NCBI RefSeq assembly: GCF_020531845.1
Contig: NZ_JAJAVF010000002.1
Location: 779,543-843,542 of the forward strand
Reading direction: 5' to 3'
From: Methylobacillus methanolivorans
GTDB taxonomy: Bacteria > Pseudomonadota > Gammaproteobacteria > Burkholderiales > Methylophilaceae
Length of the DNA: 64,000 nucleotides
Shown one piece after another: positions 18,980 to 27,531 of the stretch. The translations under genes and the position numbers were made by a program. The notes under the pieces are model-generated. The model saw only the letters and a program-made list of their open reading frames with translations. It was not told where the DNA came from and ran no database searches. Numbering within the stretch: the first letter of the stretch is position 1; every line of letters starts with the position of its first letter.

Positions 18980-21346
18980 ATGCCATCACATAAAACAACA
19001 TCTATCTCGTTTATCCGTAAACCGATCACCAGCGCAGTGATTGGCGCACTGACAGGCAGCTTGATCATTGGCGTTGCTTATGCCGCAGATGAACAAGACA
19101 AAACTACAAGCTCTGCCGAAACACAAACGAACGCTCAAGAAAACAGCAATATCACTCCAGCCCAACCCAAGGAGGTCGAGTCTTCCCTGGGTAGCGTTGT
19201 TGTTACAGCACAGCGTCGCGAAGAAAATGCCCAGGAGGTACCAACTGCGATTTCGGTACTGGGTGGCGAAGAACTGCAACAACGAGGCATTGGCCGCTCT
19301 GCCAGTGAAATCCTGAACAATGTTCCCAACTCGTCGGCTGGTACTATCCAGAATGGCCGCCCACGCTGGTGGATCCGTGGCGTGGGTGCAGGCCAGCAGC
19401 AACTGGACTTCCCCAACCCTATTGGCTTCTATATTGATGATGTATTCATCAGCAATGCCAGCGCTACCGGCCTGCCTATTTTCGACCTTGAACGTGTAGA
19501 GGTCTTGCGCGGCCCGCAAGGTACGCTATGGGGTAAAAATACAACCGGCGGCGCGATCAATATTGTTTCCAAGAAACCTACTTTCTCGGAAAATCCGGAA
19601 GGCTATGCCAAGGTGGATTACGGCAGCTTCGGCGATAAGATAATTCAAGGCGCGGTTGGTGGCACCATTGTCGATGAACGCATCGCAGGCCGTATTTCGT
19701 TCTACAACCAGGATCTAGATGGTCGCTTCACCAATCAATTCAATGGAAAAACCAGCGGCGGCGTTGAAGACTCGGTCATTCGCGGGCAATTGTTGTTTGC
19801 ACTGACGCCTGACCTTGATGCTCTGCTGAACGTTTATCACCGTAAATACAAAACCGACGGCAATGTTGGTACTGTCTATAGCCGCACTGGAGAATTCCGC
19901 AATGGTTACAGACCCAGCCGAAATATCAATCATGTCAGCAGCAATGCGGAAGAAAGTAACGATGTCACGCAAAACGGTATTTCGCTGAACGTTAACTGGC
20001 AGCTTGGCAAACTAACCCTAACGTCAATTACGGCTTATGCTGATTACAAAACAGAAGCATTCACCGATACTGACAACTCTCCCTTGGAAATTGGCCGCGG
20101 TTACACGGATGCAAAAAGCAAACAATGGACACAGGAGTTCCGTCTTGCATCGCCTCGTGAAGATCGCTGGAATTGGTTGACTGGTTTCTTCTACTTCAAG
20201 GAGGATATTGACTCCTACTCTGCTGCTGCACGCCTTCCCAATACAGCTGTCGCACAGCTGGCTGGCTCTTCGCAGCCTAATAGCTTTAATGCAACCGACC
20301 TGTCTCATGAAACTGAAAGCTATGCGATATTCGGCAGCACCACTTATAACTTCACCGATAAATTCGATACCACTCTGGGAGCACGCTGGACAACGGAAGA
20401 AAAGAAATACGATCTCAATCGTATCAACAGCAGTAGCGCTGGAGCTGCCTCTTGGTCTGATTATGGATCATGGTGGAGCAGCTACAACGGCGGCATTGGT
20501 GGCTCAGGTACATTCACAGATGCACGCGATAAGCGTTGGAACGCCTTTACGTACGATATCACCCCGCAGTACAAGATTACGGACACTGATCGCGTCTACT
20601 TCAAATTCTCTCGTGGCATCAAGTCCGGCGGCTACAACACCGCTGCCGCCAATCCATTGGCCTTGAATACACTGAAACCAGAAGAATTGAACGCTTATGA
20701 AATCGGCTATAAGTCCGAGTGGTTGAATGGTCGCTTGAATTTCAATGCTAACGCCTTCTACTACGACTATAGCAATGTTCAGGTTAACGTTGTCGGTACT
20801 AATCTGGCAGTGCCTATTTCCTATCTGCAGAACGTAGAAAAAGCCAGCGTCAAGGGTGCCGAATTTGAGGTTGAAGCTCTGCCTACCAATAACCTTCACC
20901 TCAATGCCAATATCGGCATACTCAAGACAGAGTTTGAAAAATTCGATATCCAGAATGGTGGCGGTAACCACGATGGCAATGAGTTTGTACGAGCACCTCG
21001 CTGGAGCGCTCAATTGCGTGGCACTTACAACATCCCGCTGGCAAACGGCAACAGAGTACTGTTGGGAGCGGATGCACGCTATCAGGGCAAGCAATATTTC
21101 TTTGTTGTGCCACAGGATAACGACTTGCTGAACCAAGGAGCCTACACATTGGTAAACGCACGTATCAGCTACCTGACCAAGAATGACAAGATTGAGCTGA
21201 CTGGCTACGTCAACAACCTGTTCGATAAGGAATACCGCTACCACGCGCTGCCAGCCAGCGCTCCAGCCGGCACAGCGATCTCAGGTAACACGGTTTATTG
21301 GGGTAACCCAAGAACTATAGGTGCTTCTTTGACTTTCCGTTTCTAA
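18980..21346 (+). CDS. TonB-dependent outer-membrane receptor
   Basis: The 788-aa protein has an N-terminal signal peptide (ITSAVIGALTGSLIIGVAYA), a spacer, a TonB box-like VVVTAQRREEN and a plug domain with GFYIDDVFISN and RVEVLRGPQGTLWGKNTTGG. A 22-strand barrel follows and ends in aromatic F (SLTFRF). Such receptors actively import substrates across the outer membrane using TonB-ExbBD. Its sigma54 promoter, the following ABC pair and the DszB-like gene suggest an organosulfur substrate rather than an iron chelate; this is inference. Its energising partner could be the TonB-ExbBD set at 42073-44084. An AGGGAAA Shine-Dalgarno precedes the ATG. Confidence 0.93.
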   Translation: MPSHKTTSISFIRKPITSAVIGALTGSLIIGVAYAADEQDKTTSSAETQTNAQENSNITPAQPKEVESSLGSVVVTAQRREENAQEVPTAISVLGGEELQQRGIGRSASEILNNVPNSSAGTIQNGRPRWWIRGVGAGQQQLDFPNPIGFYIDDVFISNASATGLPIFDLERVEVLRGPQGTLWGKNTTGGAINIVSKKPTFSENPEGYAKVDYGSFGDKIIQGAVGGTIVDERIAGRISFYNQDLDGRFTNQFNGKTSGGVEDSVIRGQLLFALTPDLDALLNVYHRKYKTDGNVGTVYSRTGEFRNGYRPSRNINHVSSNAEESNDVTQNGISLNVNWQLGKLTLTSITAYADYKTEAFTDTDNSPLEIGRGYTDAKSKQWTQEFRLASPREDRWNWLTGFFYFKEDIDSYSAAARLPNTAVAQLAGSSQPNSFNATDLSHETESYAIFGSTTYNFTDKFDTTLGARWTTEEKKYDLNRINSSSAGAASWSDYGSWWSSYNGGIGGSGTFTDARDKRWNAFTYDITPQYKITDTDRVYFKFSRGIKSGGYNTAAANPLALNTLKPEELNAYEIGYKSEWLNGRLNFNANAFYYDYSNVQVNVVGTNLAVPISYLQNVEKASVKGAEFEVEALPTNNLHLNANIGILKTEFEKFDIQNGGGNHDGNEFVRAPRWSAQLRGTYNIPLANGNRVLLGADARYQGKQYFFVVPQDNDLLNQGAYTLVNARISYLTKNDKIELTGYVNNLFDKEYRYHALPASAPAGTAISGNTVYWGNPRTIGASLTFRF

Positions 21347-21387
21347 GCGCTCCACCACTTAGCAACAATAGTAAAGACTGCATGAAA

Positions 21388-21416
21388 AAGAACAGCCTGA
21401 TTTCCAGGCTGTTCTT
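21388..21416 (+). terminator. Rho-independent terminator after the receptor gene
   Basis: A perfect 12-bp stem (AAGAACAGCCTG / CAGGCTGTTCTT, 5-base loop) is followed by GCTTTAAA. The short, interrupted T tail suggests partial read-through into the ABC pair. Confidence 0.7.
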
Positions 21417-21499
21417 GCTTTAAACCCTTGCTCCACCAATCCAACCGATAGCTTGCCTGTCTGTTGGTCCGTTTATATCCTCATGAGTACTCAGGTCAT

Positions 21500-23281
21500 A
21501 TGAAGCAATACCCTCTCATCCGCTGCCTGCTTTTGTATCGCTACATGCCATACAAATTTGCATTGACTGCGATCTTATTTACCTTCGTCAATATCGGCAT
21601 GGCATGGCAGCTATGGCTGGTTGGCCATGCAGTTAACGATGTCCAGAGCGGTAATGCCATTTCCAGGCTGGCAGACGGCAGCCTGGAATATTCACAGACG
21701 CTACACTGGATCGTGTTGTTACTGCTAGTCGCACTTGGCAGGGGCATATTGCAATATATCGGCGGCCTGATGTCGCTGGTGATAGGCCAGGATCTGCTCA
21801 CCATCCTGCGCGAGCGCATCCTGCACCAGGTACAGCGGCTGGATCTTGCCTATCACTGGCGGCACGGCATGGGGGAAATGGTCACACGCACCACGCGCGA
21901 TGCCGACAAGGTGCGCGATGCGTTGATCAACTTCTGGCGCCAGGTGTTCGAGGCCAGCCTCTGGGTGCTGGTTTCCGTCGCCCTGCTCTCCTGGTATCAC
22001 CCATGGCTGGGCCTAGGCACGCTGGCGTTCACGCTGGGCGGCATTGCATTATTTGTGACGCAGACAGAAAAACTGGTGATGCTGGATCGTGCCGTAGGCA
22101 CAGCCTACGACGCGGTCAATCAAGAACTAAGCGAAGGCGTGAACGGCGTGCGCGTCATTAAGTCTTTTGGCCTGGAACAGCAACGCGTCGCAGTTTTCAC
22201 GACGCTCGTACAGAGCTTCATGCAGAACGCGCGCAGCGCGCTGTCCTATGCCGCCTTGCGTATTCCTCTGCCGCAGACTGTGGTCGCCTTGAGCCATGTC
22301 TGGATACTGGCTGTGGGGGCATATCTGGTGCAGCAAGGCACGCTGAATATCGGTGAGCTGGTTGCCTCAGTGCTGGTCGCCAATACGCTGGTGTTCCGCA
22401 TTGAGGGCATCGGCCGTGTGATCCAGATTTTCGCCGATGCGCGGGCATCGGCCGCCCGCATCTGGGAGCTGCTCGACGAACAGCCGACGATCAAGTCTGG
22501 CACCGACTCCGTTCCAGAGGGAGCATTGGGCATCCGCCTGAATCATGTTGGCATTCAATCCCCAGGCCAGGGCAATGCGATATTGCAGGATTGCAACTTG
22601 GAAGTCGCCCCAGGCGAAGTAGTGGCGATCGTGGGCATGACAGGTTCGGGTAAAAGCAGCCTGGCAGGATTGCTACCGCGCTTACTGGATGCGGATGCCG
22701 GCATTGTGGAAATCGGTTCGCCTTGGGCTGGATGGAAAAACATAAAATTATTTAATCTAAATAGCTTAAGAAAAAATATTAATGTCGTTCCTCAAGAAAG
22801 TTTCTTATTCTCCGACACCCTGGAGGCCAACCTGCGGTTAGCCAAGCCGGAGGCAAGTCAGCAACAAATCCTGCAAGCCTTGGAGCAAGCGGGCGCAACG
22901 GAAGTGCTCGACCGCCTGAGTGACGGCCTGCAAACCAGGATCGGCGATCGCGGCATCACCTTATCCGGCGGGCAGCGGCAACGTATCAGCCTGGCACGCG
23001 CATTTCTTGCAGAGCCCTCCATCCTGGTGCTGGACGACGCCACCAGTGCACTCGATGCCATTACCGAACGCCAGGTTTTGGACAACATCCGCAAGCTGCG
23101 CAACAGCAACGGCCAGCCCATCACGGTCATCCTGATTGCGAGCAAACTTTCCACCATCCTGCTGGCAGACCGTGTCGCCATGCTCGACCAGGGCCATATC
23201 CGCGCCCAGGGCACTCACGAGCATTTATCCACCACCAACGCGCAATACCGCGACTTACTGGGAGTCAGCCATGGCCAATGA
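21500..23281 (+). CDS. Exporter-fold ABC transporter half, degenerate ATPase site (pair 1, subunit A)
   Basis: The 593-aa half-transporter has a six-helix membrane domain followed by an ATPase domain. Walker A is VAIVGMTGSGKSSL, the signature is LSGGQRQRISLARA and Walker B is ILVLDDATSALD. The catalytic Glu after Walker B is replaced by Asp, so this subunit contributes a degenerate site. The ATG at 21500 aligns with the paralog at 40364. Its stop overlaps the next gene by 11 bases, so the two form a heterodimer. The fold is that of exporters, but importers of the YbtPQ/IrtAB kind share it; pairing with a TonB receptor makes import worth testing. Confidence 0.85.
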   Translation: MKQYPLIRCLLLYRYMPYKFALTAILFTFVNIGMAWQLWLVGHAVNDVQSGNAISRLADGSLEYSQTLHWIVLLLLVALGRGILQYIGGLMSLVIGQDLLTILRERILHQVQRLDLAYHWRHGMGEMVTRTTRDADKVRDALINFWRQVFEASLWVLVSVALLSWYHPWLGLGTLAFTLGGIALFVTQTEKLVMLDRAVGTAYDAVNQELSEGVNGVRVIKSFGLEQQRVAVFTTLVQSFMQNARSALSYAALRIPLPQTVVALSHVWILAVGAYLVQQGTLNIGELVASVLVANTLVFRIEGIGRVIQIFADARASAARIWELLDEQPTIKSGTDSVPEGALGIRLNHVGIQSPGQGNAILQDCNLEVAPGEVVAIVGMTGSGKSSLAGLLPRLLDADAGIVEIGSPWAGWKNIKLFNLNSLRKNINVVPQESFLFSDTLEANLRLAKPEASQQQILQALEQAGATEVLDRLSDGLQTRIGDRGITLSGGQRQRISLARAFLAEPSILVLDDATSALDAITERQVLDNIRKLRNSNGQPITVILIASKLSTILLADRVAMLDQGHIRAQGTHEHLSTTNAQYRDLLGVSHGQ

Positions 23282-25112
23282 CTTTCGCGGCGACAAGCCG
23301 CTCAATGACATAGAGCTGGAACAGGCCTTTGCCCGCAAGAAGCTCGACCGCAGCATGTTCTGGCGTTTGCTACCATTGCTTCAGGATGTGAAGGGGCGTA
23401 TTTTAGCGGTCATCCTGCTCGAAATCGTGCTGGTCGGCGTGATCTTCATACGCCCGTGGTTCCTGCGCGAAGTCATCGATAACGGCTTCATCCAAACTGC
23501 GCAAGGCATCGTTCTCAATACCCCGCTCCTGGTCTGGATGTCGGTCGCCACCGGGTTGAGCTGGGTATTGCGCTTCGGCGTGGGCAGCTTCTCGCAATAC
23601 CTTGCTGGGACGGCAGCCATCAGCATCCTCAACAAGCTGCGCATCCGCGTATTCAGCCATATCCAGGCACTGAGCGTACGCTACTTCGACCAAACCAAGG
23701 CCGGTCGCATTATCTCCCGTGCTGACCGAGATATCGATACGCTGGAACCTTTGCTGGTGCAGGGGCCGCCTGAGCTGTTCTCGGCCATGCTGCGCTTGGT
23801 CGTGGCCTCAATCGCCCTGTGGTGGATTTCGCCCAAGCTGTTCCTGGCCTTGGCCAGCATCGTGCCTTTCCTGATTTTGGGCACCTGGCTGTTCAAGCGC
23901 ATCTCGGAGAAAATCTGGGGCCGTGTCGCCGAGGCGCGTGCGCGCTTTACCGCGCACCTGGTAGAAACCGTATCCGGTGTACGTATCCTCAAGCAGACAG
24001 TCAACGAATCCAGCAATGCGCGCCGTTATCGTGGATTGCTGGAAGACTTCAACAATATCCTCATCAAGGGTTCAATGAAATCAAGCTGGTTCCTGCCATT
24101 GACGCAGGTGCTCAGCACAGTCGGCATGGCCTTCTTGCTCATGGTGGGTGGTATCGGCATCGCGGACCAGGAAATGACGGTCGGCCAGCTCGCACAGAGC
24201 TTATTCTACGTCCAGTTGTTCCTCGGGCCGCTGCAGGAGCTGAACGATTTGTTCGAGCGCTACACTTCCGGCGCTTCATCCGCGCAGCGCATTTTCCTGA
24301 TGCTGGATACGGAACCTGAAATACAGGACCCGCAGACCCCTGCAATACCCAAGCAGCAATCCGGCAAAGTCGAATTCGATAACGTCATCTTCGGATACCT
24401 GCCGGAAAAGCCCGTAATACGTGGCTTTAACCTCGATATCCACCCTGGCGAAGTGTTGGCAATCGTCGGGCCAACCGGTCATGGAAAAAGCACACTGGTA
24501 CAGTTGCTGACGCGCTTTTACGAAGTTAATGCTGGCGCAGTCAAGATTGACGGCCAGGATGTGCGTGAATATGCGCAGCAGGATTTACGCCGCAAGGTAG
24601 GCATCGTGCTACAGGACAACGTCCTGTTCTCAGGTACGGTGCTGGACAACCTGCGTCTGGCAGCCCCTGAAGCCGGCGATGAAGCCCTGATTGCCGCCGC
24701 ACGCGAACTGGGTGCCGATGAAGTGCTGGAGCGACTGCCCGCGGGCTACCGTACCGCAGTCGGCCCGCTAGGTGCATTCCTCAGCCACGGACAGCGGCAA
24801 CTGGTTTGCCTGGTGCGCGCCTATCTCGCCAACCCGGCCGTGCTGGTGCTGGATGAAGCCACTTCTGCTGTAGATATCCATACTGAACGCCGCATCCAGA
24901 CCGCCCTGCGCCGCTTGTGCGAAGGCCGCACCGCCATCATTATTGCGCACCGCCTTGCCACTATCCGGGATGCAGATCGTATCGCCGTCATATGGGACGG
25001 CAATATTCAGGAACTCGGCAATCATCAGCAACTGATTACCCAAGGCGGCGCCTATTCGCGCCTGTACCAGGCGTACGAAGAAGCCTCAAATACCAACAAC
25101 CAGCCTGCTTAG
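23271..25112 (+). CDS. Exporter-fold ABC transporter half, canonical Walker B (pair 1, subunit B)
   Basis: The 613-aa half-transporter has an N-terminal membrane domain and a C-terminal ATPase domain. Walker A is VAIVGPTGHGKSTL, with His where Ser is usual. The signature is LSHGQRQLVCLVRA, with His replacing the first Gly, and Walker B is VLVLDEATSAVD with an intact Glu. Combined with subunit A, one site is canonical and one degenerate, as in known asymmetric heterodimers. The start is the ATG at 23271 (MANDFRGDKPLND), overlapping subunit A. It is about as long as, and clearly paralogous to, 36734-38566. Confidence 0.85.
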   Translation: MANDFRGDKPLNDIELEQAFARKKLDRSMFWRLLPLLQDVKGRILAVILLEIVLVGVIFIRPWFLREVIDNGFIQTAQGIVLNTPLLVWMSVATGLSWVLRFGVGSFSQYLAGTAAISILNKLRIRVFSHIQALSVRYFDQTKAGRIISRADRDIDTLEPLLVQGPPELFSAMLRLVVASIALWWISPKLFLALASIVPFLILGTWLFKRISEKIWGRVAEARARFTAHLVETVSGVRILKQTVNESSNARRYRGLLEDFNNILIKGSMKSSWFLPLTQVLSTVGMAFLLMVGGIGIADQEMTVGQLAQSLFYVQLFLGPLQELNDLFERYTSGASSAQRIFLMLDTEPEIQDPQTPAIPKQQSGKVEFDNVIFGYLPEKPVIRGFNLDIHPGEVLAIVGPTGHGKSTLVQLLTRFYEVNAGAVKIDGQDVREYAQQDLRRKVGIVLQDNVLFSGTVLDNLRLAAPEAGDEALIAAARELGADEVLERLPAGYRTAVGPLGAFLSHGQRQLVCLVRAYLANPAVLVLDEATSAVDIHTERRIQTALRRLCEGRTAIIIAHRLATIRDADRIAVIWDGNIQELGNHQQLITQGGAYSRLYQAYEEASNTNNQPA

Positions 25113-25128
25113 GCAATAACCATGGCTA

Positions 25129-25146
25129 CTGCTTCACTATCAACAG
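25129..25146. promoter_or_regulatory. 18-bp dyad upstream of DszB-like gene 1
   Basis: Reads CTGCT-TCACTATC-AACAG, a perfect match to CTGYT-N8-ARCAG, 117 bases upstream of the sigma54 site. A weaker copy may lie at 25159-25176 (GTGTT-GTTGCAGC-ATCAC). Confidence 0.6.
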
Positions 25147-25262
25147 TAGCCATGTGGAGTGTTGTTGCAGCATCACAAAAAAATCATAAATAACATTAAT
25201 AAAATAATTTATTTAATTGATATTTATGTAATTTTAATAATTAAAACCTCCAAGTCTATATT

Positions 25263-25276
25263 GGCATGGAACATGC
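25263..25276 (+). promoter_or_regulatory. Sigma54 -24/-12 promoter for DszB-like gene 1
   Basis: TTGGCATGGAACATGCCAAT has GG-N10-GC spacing and lies 58 bases before the ATG. The site is itself nearly palindromic (TTGGCAT / ATGCCAA). Confidence 0.75.
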
Positions 25277-25333
25277 CAATACTAAGGCTCCAACCTGCTC
25301 ATCTGCGCAGGCTCAATTACAAGGAGACTCTTC

Positions 25334-26377
25334 ATGTCGTCAGCAAGCTCTCAAAACACATCCATTGATACCCTTTGGTACACACGCTGCCCAGTTCCCA
25401 CCCCTCTCGGCCTTGCAGCGCGCCAGGACTGGTTTAAGCAGGAATTCCAGCCAGACAACATTACGATCAACACCCTGCAGGAAACCCGCGACCCAGAACT
25501 ACTCGAATCACATTACGACCACAAGCTGCCGCACTCCTTCCGCCAGGGCGGCAACGTCCCGGCCATCTGGGCCCGCGCCAATGGCGCAGACACCAAGGTT
25601 ATCGGCCTCAACTGGGTCGACGAAGCCCAATTGATCCTGGCACTGCCTTCCTCCGGTATCAAGGAACCCAAGGATCTCAAGGGCAAGAAAATCGCATTGC
25701 CATTAAACCGCATCAGCATCGACCATCAACGCGCCAGCGCATTACGCGGCATTGTCGTCACGCTGGAAACAGCAGGCCTTTCCACCAAGGATGTGGAATT
25801 AATCGATTTTGAAGTACCGCAATCCGCGCCTGGATTTGGCTGGGGCAATGGCACCCGCGTTTCCTATGCGCCCGAGCTTGAAGCGCTCAAGAGCGGCAAG
25901 GTCGATGTCATCTTCACCAAGGGCGCACGCGGTTATGAAGCCGCCGAAGCCAACGGCTTGACTATTGTCTACGACGTACGCAACCATCCAGACCCGCAAG
26001 TCCGCGCGAATAATGGCGCTCCACGCCCTATCACGGTCGATGGCGAACTCCTGCGCCAGCGTCCTGACCTGGTAGCCCGTTTTCTGCGTCGCATCGTCGA
26101 TGCTGGCGACTGGGCAGCAGCCCATGAGGCGGATACCGTGGCCTACATTGCCAAGGAATCCGGCTCTACCGACGAATACGTGCGCAAAGCCTATGGCAAC
26201 GACATCCACCTGCATCAAGGCACCGATCTGAACCCGGAACTCATCGCCGCGCTGGAAGGCTACAAGAACTTCCTGCTGGAGTGGGGCTTCATCAAGGCGG
26301 ACTTCGACGTCAAGGCATGGATAGACCCGGCCCCGCTGGCCGAAGTTCTGCGCTCGCTTTCGCAAAAGGCAGCCTAA
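25334..26377 (+). CDS. DszB-like putative sulfinate desulfinase (copy 1)
   Basis: The 347-aa protein has the periplasmic-binding-protein fold shared by NMT1/SsuA-type binding proteins and by DszB, the desulfinase that releases sulfite from hydroxybiphenyl sulfinate. No signal peptide is present, which argues against a binding protein. The DszB catalytic residues are in place: Cys19 in TRCPVPT, His60 in SHYDHKLP and Arg70 in FRQGGNVP, with His-Arg spacing of ten as in DszB (Cys27, His60, Arg70 from memory of that enzyme). An AAGGAGA Shine-Dalgarno precedes the ATG. It lies between a sigma54 promoter and lsfA. A cytoplasmic sulfinate-cleaving role is inferred; the substrate is unknown. Confidence 0.72.
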   Translation: MSSASSQNTSIDTLWYTRCPVPTPLGLAARQDWFKQEFQPDNITINTLQETRDPELLESHYDHKLPHSFRQGGNVPAIWARANGADTKVIGLNWVDEAQLILALPSSGIKEPKDLKGKKIALPLNRISIDHQRASALRGIVVTLETAGLSTKDVELIDFEVPQSAPGFGWGNGTRVSYAPELEALKSGKVDVIFTKGARGYEAAEANGLTIVYDVRNHPDPQVRANNGAPRPITVDGELLRQRPDLVARFLRRIVDAGDWAAAHEADTVAYIAKESGSTDEYVRKAYGNDIHLHQGTDLNPELIAALEGYKNFLLEWGFIKADFDVKAWIDPAPLAEVLRSLSQKAA

Positions 26378-26428
26378 TAAGGTTATAACAAACAATCATA
26401 ACAACTCGTTGTTGGCTATGGTTAAATC

Positions 26429-26459
26429 AAGGCAGCTTCGCGTCGCATGAAGCTGCCTT
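26429..26459 (+). terminator. Hairpin terminator after DszB-like gene 1
   Basis: An 11-bp perfect stem (AAGGCAGCTTC / GAAGCTGCCTT) with a 9-base loop, followed by a weak T-rich tail (ATTCATT). It probably separates this gene from lsfA incompletely. Confidence 0.6.
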
Positions 26460-26537
26460 ATTCATTCCTGGTAGCATCCTGCTCGCCAAGGTACTACCCA
26501 TTACAGCAACAGCTGTATTTATTTAGGAGGCCTTATC

Positions 26538-27179
26538 ATGGCAACACTACGCTTAGGCGATACCGCACCCGACTTTACCCAGGACTCCAGCATCGGCACG
26601 ATCTCATTCCATGAATGGCTGGGCGATAGCTGGGCCATCCTGTTCTCCCACCCTGCGGATTACACACCTGTTTGCACCACAGAGCTCGGCGCTACCGCCA
26701 AGCTCGGGCAAGAATTCAAAAAGCGCAATGTCAAACCCATTGCTCTTTCAGTTGACCCGGTGGACTCCCATAAAGGCTGGATTACCGATATCAATGAAAC
26801 CCAGGGCACGGAAGTCAACTTCCCCATCATTGCCGACGCTGACCGCAAGGTATCTGAGCTCTACGACCTGATCCACCCCAACGCCAGCACCACCGCGACC
26901 GTACGCTCTGTATTCATCATTGACCCGAACAAGAAAATCCGCCTGACGCTGACCTATCCCGCCAGCACTGGCCGCAATTTCAACGAAATCCTACGTGTGA
27001 TTGACTCTCTCCAGTTGACCGAGTATCACAGCGTTGCCACACCCGCCAACTGGGAAGATGGTGACGATGTTGTTATCGTCCCGTCAATTACCGACCCAGA
27101 AGTGCTCAAGCAAAAATTTCCCAAAGGCTACAAAGCCGTCAAGCCTTACCTGAGACTCACCCCTCAGCCAAATAAATAA
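26538..27179 (+). CDS. lsfA: 1-Cys peroxiredoxin, LsfA/Prx6 type
   Basis: The 213-aa protein reduces peroxides with a single catalytic cysteine: Cys46 in the motif HPADYTPVCTTEL. No other cysteine occurs in the sequence, which defines the 1-Cys (Prx6) group. The C-terminal segment (LRLTPQPNK) matches that group. LsfA of Pseudomonas is a 1-Cys peroxiredoxin induced on sulfate starvation, so its place beside the desulfinase-like and monooxygenase genes fits a sulfur-limitation response. A strong AGGAGG Shine-Dalgarno precedes the ATG. No correctly spaced sigma54 site was found in the gap. Confidence 0.9.
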   Translation: MATLRLGDTAPDFTQDSSIGTISFHEWLGDSWAILFSHPADYTPVCTTELGATAKLGQEFKKRNVKPIALSVDPVDSHKGWITDINETQGTEVNFPIIADADRKVSELYDLIHPNASTTATVRSVFIIDPNKKIRLTLTYPASTGRNFNEILRVIDSLQLTEYHSVATPANWEDGDDVVIVPSITDPEVLKQKFPKGYKAVKPYLRLTPQPNK

Positions 27180-27194
27180 CAGCACCACCACAAA

Positions 27195-27221
27195 ATCATG
27201 CCCGGCACTTCCGGGCATGAT
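27195..27221 (+). terminator. Terminator after lsfA
   Basis: An 11-bp perfect stem (ATCATGCCCGG / CCGGGCATGAT, 5-base loop) followed by GCATTTTG, 15 bases past the lsfA stop. Confidence 0.7.
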
Positions 27222-27374
27222 GCATTTTGAATGCATAAAAAATGCCGCCCTACCCCAAAAGTATCCAGTCAGCTCACATGACAAGAATATTTGATTCAAA
27301 AAGGAAATTTCCGCTCGGGCCAAATAGGCTTAAAACCATCATTAAAAAACTGTCACTTTTTTTGCAGAAAATAG

Positions 27375-27403
27375 TTGACCACTCCCCGCCAGGCCAGTAT
27401 AGT
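27375..27403 (+). promoter_or_regulatory. Sigma70 promoter of the tRNA-Asn gene
   Basis: TTGACC (27375-27380) and TATAGT (27398-27403) are separated by 17 bases and end 14 bases before the mature tRNA. Confidence 0.8.
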
Positions 27404-27417
27404 AGCGGCTTCTCGAT

Positions 27418-27493
27418 TCCCCGATAGCTCAGTCGGTAGAGCAACGGACTGTTAATCCGTGTGTCCCTGGTTCGAGCCCAGGTCGGGGAGCCA
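27418..27493 (+). tRNA. tRNA-Asn (anticodon GTT)
   Basis: 76 nt with encoded CCA. The acceptor stem TCCCCGA/TCGGGGA is perfect. The D arm, anticodon loop CTGTTAA, variable loop and TTCGAGC T-loop are all regular. Its 3' half is duplicated at 33879-33934, which marks it as the integration target of the following element. Confidence 0.98.
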
Positions 27494-27507
27494 AATAGAA
27501 AAAGGCC
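27452..27507 (+). repeat. Left attachment-site repeat (att), within tRNA-Asn 3' end
   Basis: A 56-bp segment from the anticodon stem through the CCA end and 14 bases beyond. It matches 33879-33934 at 51 of 56 positions. The integrase gene starts its 3' end six bases further on, the usual arrangement for a tRNA-targeting element. Confidence 0.85.
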
Positions 27508-27531
27508 GGTGCTTATGCACTGGCCTTTTTT
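27499..27531. terminator. Terminator hairpin at the tRNA/integrase junction
   Basis: AAAGGCCGGTGC / GCACTGGCCTTT form a 12-bp stem with one G-T pair and a TTAT loop, with A and T tracts on both sides. It follows the tRNA and also contains the integrase stop codon, so it can end both convergent transcripts. Confidence 0.8.

Noticed and set aside
26468..26485. Possible sigma54 site before lsfA (TGGTAGCATCCTGC)
   Set aside because: The spacing between GG and GC is nine bases, not ten, and the -24 text departs from TGGCAY.
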